A DNA stretch of 64,000 nt, taken from contig NZ_LT629749.1 in assembly GCF_900105065.1 (NCBI RefSeq), positions 1 to 64,000 on the forward strand, given 5' to 3'. Positions 61,098 to 64,000 of the stretch are shown here, in pieces. The DNA is from Friedmanniella luteola. Lineage in GTDB: Bacteria; Actinomycetota; Actinomycetes; Propionibacteriales; Propionibacteriaceae. Both the position numbers and the translations under genes were made by a program. The notes under the pieces were generated by a model. The model saw only the letters and a list, made by a program, of their open reading frames with translations. It did not search any database and was not told the DNA's origin. Within the stretch, counting starts at the first letter, position 1. The number at the start of each line of letters is the position of its first letter.

Positions 61098-62096
61098 ATG
61101 AGCCTGGCGACGCAGCAGCAGACGTACCGGTTGACCCAGTACGCCCACGGGGGCGGGTGCGCCTGCAAGATCCCGCCGGGCGAGCTCGAGAAGACGCTGG
61201 CCGGGCTGACCCCCTGGACCTCCCCCGACCTGGTCGTCGGTCTGGAGACCGGGGACGACGCGGCCGTGGTGCGGATCGAGGGCGGCCGGGCGGTGGTCAG
61301 CACGACCGACTTCTTCACCGCCGTCGTCGACGACGCCTACGACTTCGGCCGGATCGCCGCCGCCAACGCGCTCTCCGACATCTACGCCATGGGGGCGACG
61401 CCGCTGGTCGCGCTGAACCTCGTCGGGTGGCCCCGCGAGGTGCTGCCGATGGAGCTGCTGCGGGAGGTGCTGCGCGGGGGGATGGACGTCTGCCGGGAGG
61501 CGCAGGTGCACGTCGCCGGCGGGCAGAGCATCGACGACCCCGAGCCGAAGTACGGGATGGCCGTCACCGGTCTGGCCGACCCGGACCGGCTGCTGCGCAA
61601 CGACGCGGCCGTCGCCGGGCTGCCGGTCAGCCTGTCCAAGCCGCTCGGCGTCGGCGTGCTGAACAACCGGCACAAGGCGACGGGTGAGGTGTTCCCGCAG
61701 GCCGTCGCGCTGATGACGCAGCTGAACCGGGCGGCCTCGGAGGCCGCGCTGGCCGCCGGCGTCCGGGCCGCGACCGACGTCACCGGCTTCGGGCTGCTGG
61801 GCCACGCCTACAAGATGGCCCGCGCCTCCGGGGTGACGATCCGGCTGGACGCGGCGGCCGTGCCCTACCTGGACGGGGCCCGCGCGGCCCTGGCCGACGG
61901 CTTCGTCAGCGGCGGCACCCGGCGCAACCTGGACTGGGTCCGGCCCTTCCTCGACGCCGGCGCGGACGAGGACGAGCTGCTGCTGCTGGCCGACGCCCAG
62001 ACCAGCGGTGGGCTGCTCGTCGTCGGGGAGATCCCGGGGGCGCCGGTCGTCGGCGAGGTGGTGGCCGCCGGGCCGCACCCGCTGGTCGTGCGCTGA
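61098..62096 (+). CDS. selD: Selenide, water dikinase SelD
   Basis: Makes selenophosphate from selenide and ATP. The 332-residue enzyme has LTQYAHGGGCACK with catalytic Cys21 (Sec in some species, here an ordinary Cys codon) and Lys24. GDDAAVVR, STTDFFTAVVDDAYDFGRIAA in part, AGGQSIDDPEPKYG and TDVTGFGLLGH are SelD motifs. ATG 61098 has TAGAGT ending 7 nt upstream. A GTG nine bases earlier would overlap that element, so ATG is chosen. Completes the Sec set with selA, selB and tRNA-Sec. Confidence 0.96.
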   Translation: MSLATQQQTYRLTQYAHGGGCACKIPPGELEKTLAGLTPWTSPDLVVGLETGDDAAVVRIEGGRAVVSTTDFFTAVVDDAYDFGRIAAANALSDIYAMGATPLVALNLVGWPREVLPMELLREVLRGGMDVCREAQVHVAGGQSIDDPEPKYGMAVTGLADPDRLLRNDAAVAGLPVSLSKPLGVGVLNNRHKATGEVFPQAVALMTQLNRAASEAALAAGVRAATDVTGFGLLGHAYKMARASGVTIRLDAAAVPYLDGARAALADGFVSGGTRRNLDWVRPFLDAGADEDELLLLADAQTSGGLLVVGEIPGAPVVGEVVAAGPHPLVVR

Positions 62097-62112
62097 CCCG
62101 GGGACGCCGAGC

Positions 62113-62922
62113 GTGCCCGAGGGCCACACGCTGCACCGGCTCGCCGGTGAGCTGCAGGAGCTGGTGGGCGAGCGGGTGTCGGCCGCCTCACCGCAGGGCC
62201 GGTTCCCGGCCGCGGCGGTCGACGGGGCGGTCGTCGCCGCCGTCGAGGCGTACGGCAAGCACCTGCTGGTGGACCTGGCGGAGCACCCCACGGTGCACGT
62301 GCACCTCGGGATGCGGGGCAAGCTGCTGCGCTTCGCCCCCGTCACCGGGGCGCCGATGCCTCAGGTCCGGCTCCGGCTGGCCACGGCGGACGTGGCCTGG
62401 GACCTGATCGCCCCCAGCACCTGCGAGCCGCTCGACGCGGCCGGCCGGGAGCGGCTGCTCGCCGGGCTGGGTCCCGACCCCCTGCGCGCCGGCCCCCTGC
62501 ACCCCGACATCTTGCCCCGGGGCGCCGACGCGGCCGAGGCCCGCCGCCGGCTCCGGGCCTCCCGCGGGAGCGTCGGTGTCGCGCTGATGGACCAGTCGGT
62601 GCTGGCCGGGGTGGGCAACGTCTTCCGGGCCGAGATCCTGCACGCGCTGCGGATCGCCCCCGAGCGGCCGGCGTCGCGGGTCAGCGACACGGAGTTCGAC
62701 GCGCTCTGGTCCGGGCTGGCGGCGATGATGGGCCAGGCCGTCGAGGACGGCCGGATCATCACCGTGGACGTCCCCGCCGGTGAGGACCGGCTGGCCGTGC
62801 CGGAGGCCGTCTCCCGCCGGGTCTACAGGCGCGACGCGTGCGCCGACTGCGGGACGCCGGTCGTCACCACGACCCTGCAGGGGCGGACGTCCTACGCCTG
62901 CCCGCGCTGCCAGCCCGACTGA
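62113..62922 (+). CDS. Fpg/Nei family glycosylase, Nei2-like
   Basis: A 269-residue endonuclease VIII-type enzyme. It begins (M)PEGHTLHRLAGEL, with catalytic Pro2/Glu3 and the GHT variant typical of actinobacterial Nei2. HLGMRGKLLRF, MDQSVLAGVGNVFRAEIL (H2TH) and a zinc finger (CADC ... CPRC) are intact. GTG 62113 is 16 bases after selD. It removes oxidised pyrimidines in related enzymes; specificity here is inferred. Second paralogue of the gene at 34502. Confidence 0.92.
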   Translation: MPEGHTLHRLAGELQELVGERVSAASPQGRFPAAAVDGAVVAAVEAYGKHLLVDLAEHPTVHVHLGMRGKLLRFAPVTGAPMPQVRLRLATADVAWDLIAPSTCEPLDAAGRERLLAGLGPDPLRAGPLHPDILPRGADAAEARRRLRASRGSVGVALMDQSVLAGVGNVFRAEILHALRIAPERPASRVSDTEFDALWSGLAAMMGQAVEDGRIITVDVPAGEDRLAVPEAVSRRVYRRDACADCGTPVVTTTLQGRTSYACPRCQPD

Positions 62923-62958
62923 GACCGTGACCCCGAGACCGCTCCACCGAGGACCGTG

Positions 62959-63606
62959 ATGCAGACCTTCGTCCCCTTCGTCGACTTCGTGGAGTCGGCG
63001 CGCGCGCTCGACACCAAGCGGCTGGGCAAGCAGCGCGTCGAGGTGATCCAGATCGTCCGGGCGCTGACCGTGCCCGGCTACGCCTGGAAGTCGCACCCGG
63101 CCGTGCTGATGTGGCAGGGCTACGAGGAGGCGCTCGGCCGGTACGGGCTCGCCATGTGCGAGGTGTGGCTCGAGCGCGGCTTCGGCGACACCTGCGCCGC
63201 GACGATCGCGGCCGACCTGGCCACCTTCGGCGTCCCGCACATCCGCTCGGAGGCGGAGCTGCGGGAGGCCGGCCTGCTGCCGCCGTGGCTGTTCGACGAC
63301 GCCGTCCGGGAGAGCCACCGGTCGGCGCTCGTCCGCAAGGAGCCGGCGTTCTACCGCGCCTCGTTCCCCGACGTGCGGCCCGACCTCGAGTACGTCTGGC
63401 CGGTCCGCTCGCCCGCCGTCGTCGAGCGCGAGGAGAAGCAGCGCCAGAACGCCCTCAAGCGCCGGGAGCGGGCGGAGCAGAAGATCCTCGCCGAGCTGGC
63501 CGCCGCCCAGCGGAAGCGCAGTGCCGCGGCCAAGAAGGCGGCCAGGACCCGCGCCGCCAACGCCGCGGCCAGGAAGCGCGCGGCAGCGTCCGAGCCGGAC
63601 GCCTGA
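62959..63606 (+). CDS. MSMEG_6728-like protein (pyrimidine-dimer glycosylase-related)
   Basis: A 215-residue protein. MQTFVPFVDFVESARALDTKRLGKQRVE and HPAVLMWQGYEEALGRYGLAMCEVW match the MSMEG_6728 family, which resembles endonuclease V/pyrimidine-dimer glycosylase. Activity is unproven. The last 70 residues are a basic Ala/Lys/Arg tail (RSAAAKKAARTRAANAAARK) like those of DNA-compacting proteins, which suggests DNA contact. ATG 62959 follows GAGGA; a GTG just before it is possible. Close to the Nei2 gene, 36 bases apart, so they may share a transcript. Confidence 0.82.
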   Translation: MQTFVPFVDFVESARALDTKRLGKQRVEVIQIVRALTVPGYAWKSHPAVLMWQGYEEALGRYGLAMCEVWLERGFGDTCAATIAADLATFGVPHIRSEAELREAGLLPPWLFDDAVRESHRSALVRKEPAFYRASFPDVRPDLEYVWPVRSPAVVEREEKQRQNALKRRERAEQKILAELAAAQRKRSAAAKKAARTRAANAAARKRAAASEPDA

Positions 63607-63628
63607 GAACGCCGGATGCGCACGCCCC

Positions 63629-63670
63629 CCCGTGGCCCGAGCCGGTCTCCCGACCGGCTCAGGCCACGGG
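63629..63670. terminator. Bidirectional hairpin terminator
   Basis: 63629-63647 pairs with about 63651-63670 in a long stem (CCCGTGGCC...GGCCACGGG outer arm, GAGCCGGTC...GACCGGCTC inner arm) broken by one C-A mismatch. It lies between the convergent MSMEG_6728-like and MFS genes. Confidence 0.75.
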
Positions 63671-63684
63671 CCATCCCCCGGCGG

Positions 63685-64000
63685 TCAGCGGCGCGAGGAG
63701 GCTCCCAGGCTGCCCTCGGAGGCGTCGGTCCGGGTCCGGGGCAGCCGGGTCACCAGCGGCAGCACGATCGCGACCAGCGCGATGATCCCGATGGTGGTGT
63801 AGGCGGTCGTGTAGTTCTTGTCCCCGCCGATGAGCGCAGCAGCGATCAGCGGCCCGACGACGCCGCCGAGGCTCCAGCCGATCAGCATCAGGCCGTAGAT
63901 GGCGCCGGCGTTCTTGACGCCGAAGAAGTCGCCCGCGGTGGCCGGCATGGTGCCGAAGGCGCCGCCGTAGCAGAGGTAGACGACGGCGCAGAGGACGAAG
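63685..64000 (-). CDS. MFS transporter, OFA (oxalate/formate antiporter) family, C-terminal part
   Basis: Incomplete: the reading frame is open to the window edge, giving the last 104 residues. CYGGAFGTMPATAGDFFGVKNAG followed by IYGLMLIGWSLGGVVGPLIAAAL is the late-helix signature of OFA-type transporters. A last helix (IGIIALVAIVLPLVTRL) and a short Arg/Ser tail close the protein. Substrate cannot be decided from this fragment; small carboxylates are typical. Confidence 0.8.
   Translation of the reverse strand, partial: FVLCAVVYLCYGGAFGTMPATAGDFFGVKNAGAIYGLMLIGWSLGGVVGPLIAAALIGGDKNYTTAYTTIGIIALVAIVLPLVTRLPRTRTDASEGSLGASSRR

Noticed and set aside
61098-62096. SelD as a selenoprotein
   Set aside because: The catalytic position is a TGC Cys codon (Cys21), not TGA.
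57504-62345. A 1613-codon open frame on the minus strand across the whole sel region
   Set aside because: It is an Arg/Pro/Gly-rich shadow frame produced by high GC; selB, selA, tRNA-Sec and selD explain the same DNA with clear motifs.

Overview
This is a high-GC (roughly 72-75%) chromosome segment of an Actinomycetota bacterium. The core block crgA / DUF881 / pabA-trpG / pknB / pbpA / rodA-ftsW / pstP / fhaB / fhaA / tRNA-Leu is the conserved origin-proximal cell-wall and Ser/Thr-kinase island of that phylum. WhiB-like, Bpa (proteasome activator), LLM flavin-dependent oxidoreductase, DUF2510, Tat-lipoprotein and EfeUOB genes fit the same placement. The mix of GH38 mannosidase, ROK regulator and a full selenocysteine kit would suit a Propionibacteriales- or Geodermatophilales-like soil actinomycete, but the window alone does not fix the genus.

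Layout. 0-5 kb: rplI (broken by one base), a broken membrane protein, a MATE exporter, crgA, a broken DUF881 gene, pabA/trpG and an AlkB-like dioxygenase. 5-12.9 kb: the minus-strand morphogenesis operon fhaA-fhaB-pstP-rodA-pbpA-pknB, then tRNA-Leu(CAG). 13-22.5 kb: a DUF885 metallohydrolase, then a glycan module of GH38 alpha-mannosidase, ROK repressor and an ABC sugar importer without its own ATPase. Two copies of a 25-bp operator tie this module together. 22.5-28 kb: Rieske lipoprotein, LLM oxidoreductase, homocysteine methyltransferase, DUF1684, a repeat-containing small protein, a membrane protein with a sigma-region-4-like head, and an SGNH hydrolase. 28-31.5 kb: the iron-uptake operon efeU-efeO-efeB behind tandem DtxR/IdeR-type boxes. 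31.5-44.5 kb: SDR, EcsC, aat, fpg, rhodanese, GDPD, arginine deiminase, GT2 plus a polyprenyl-phosphate-mannose-type transferase, adenosine deaminase, a divergent MerR/DUF4188 pair, a broken DUF2510 gene and pheA. 44.6-57.6 kb: a PAP2-DAG kinase fusion, serS, HAD phosphatase, AAA ATPase, WhiB-HTH fusion, crtY, bpa, a heterodimeric ABC exporter with complementary degenerate ATP sites, and a PadR/HAAS pair. 57.7-62.1 kb: selB, selA, tRNA-Sec and divergent selD. 62.1-64 kb: two DNA-repair glycosylase-like genes and the 3' end of an OFA-type MFS transporter.

Two window-wide patterns stand out. About twenty genes have a TANNNT-like -10 hexamer ending 5-9 nt (mostly exactly 6) before a GTG/ATG start, which predicts leaderless mRNAs. 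Four genes (rplI, the 599-1155 membrane protein, DUF881, DUF2510) are each broken by a single-base indel in a G/C-rich run; sequencing error is at least as likely as real decay. No CRISPR array, insertion sequence, prophage or rRNA gene was seen. No intergenic stretch exceeds 300 bases.
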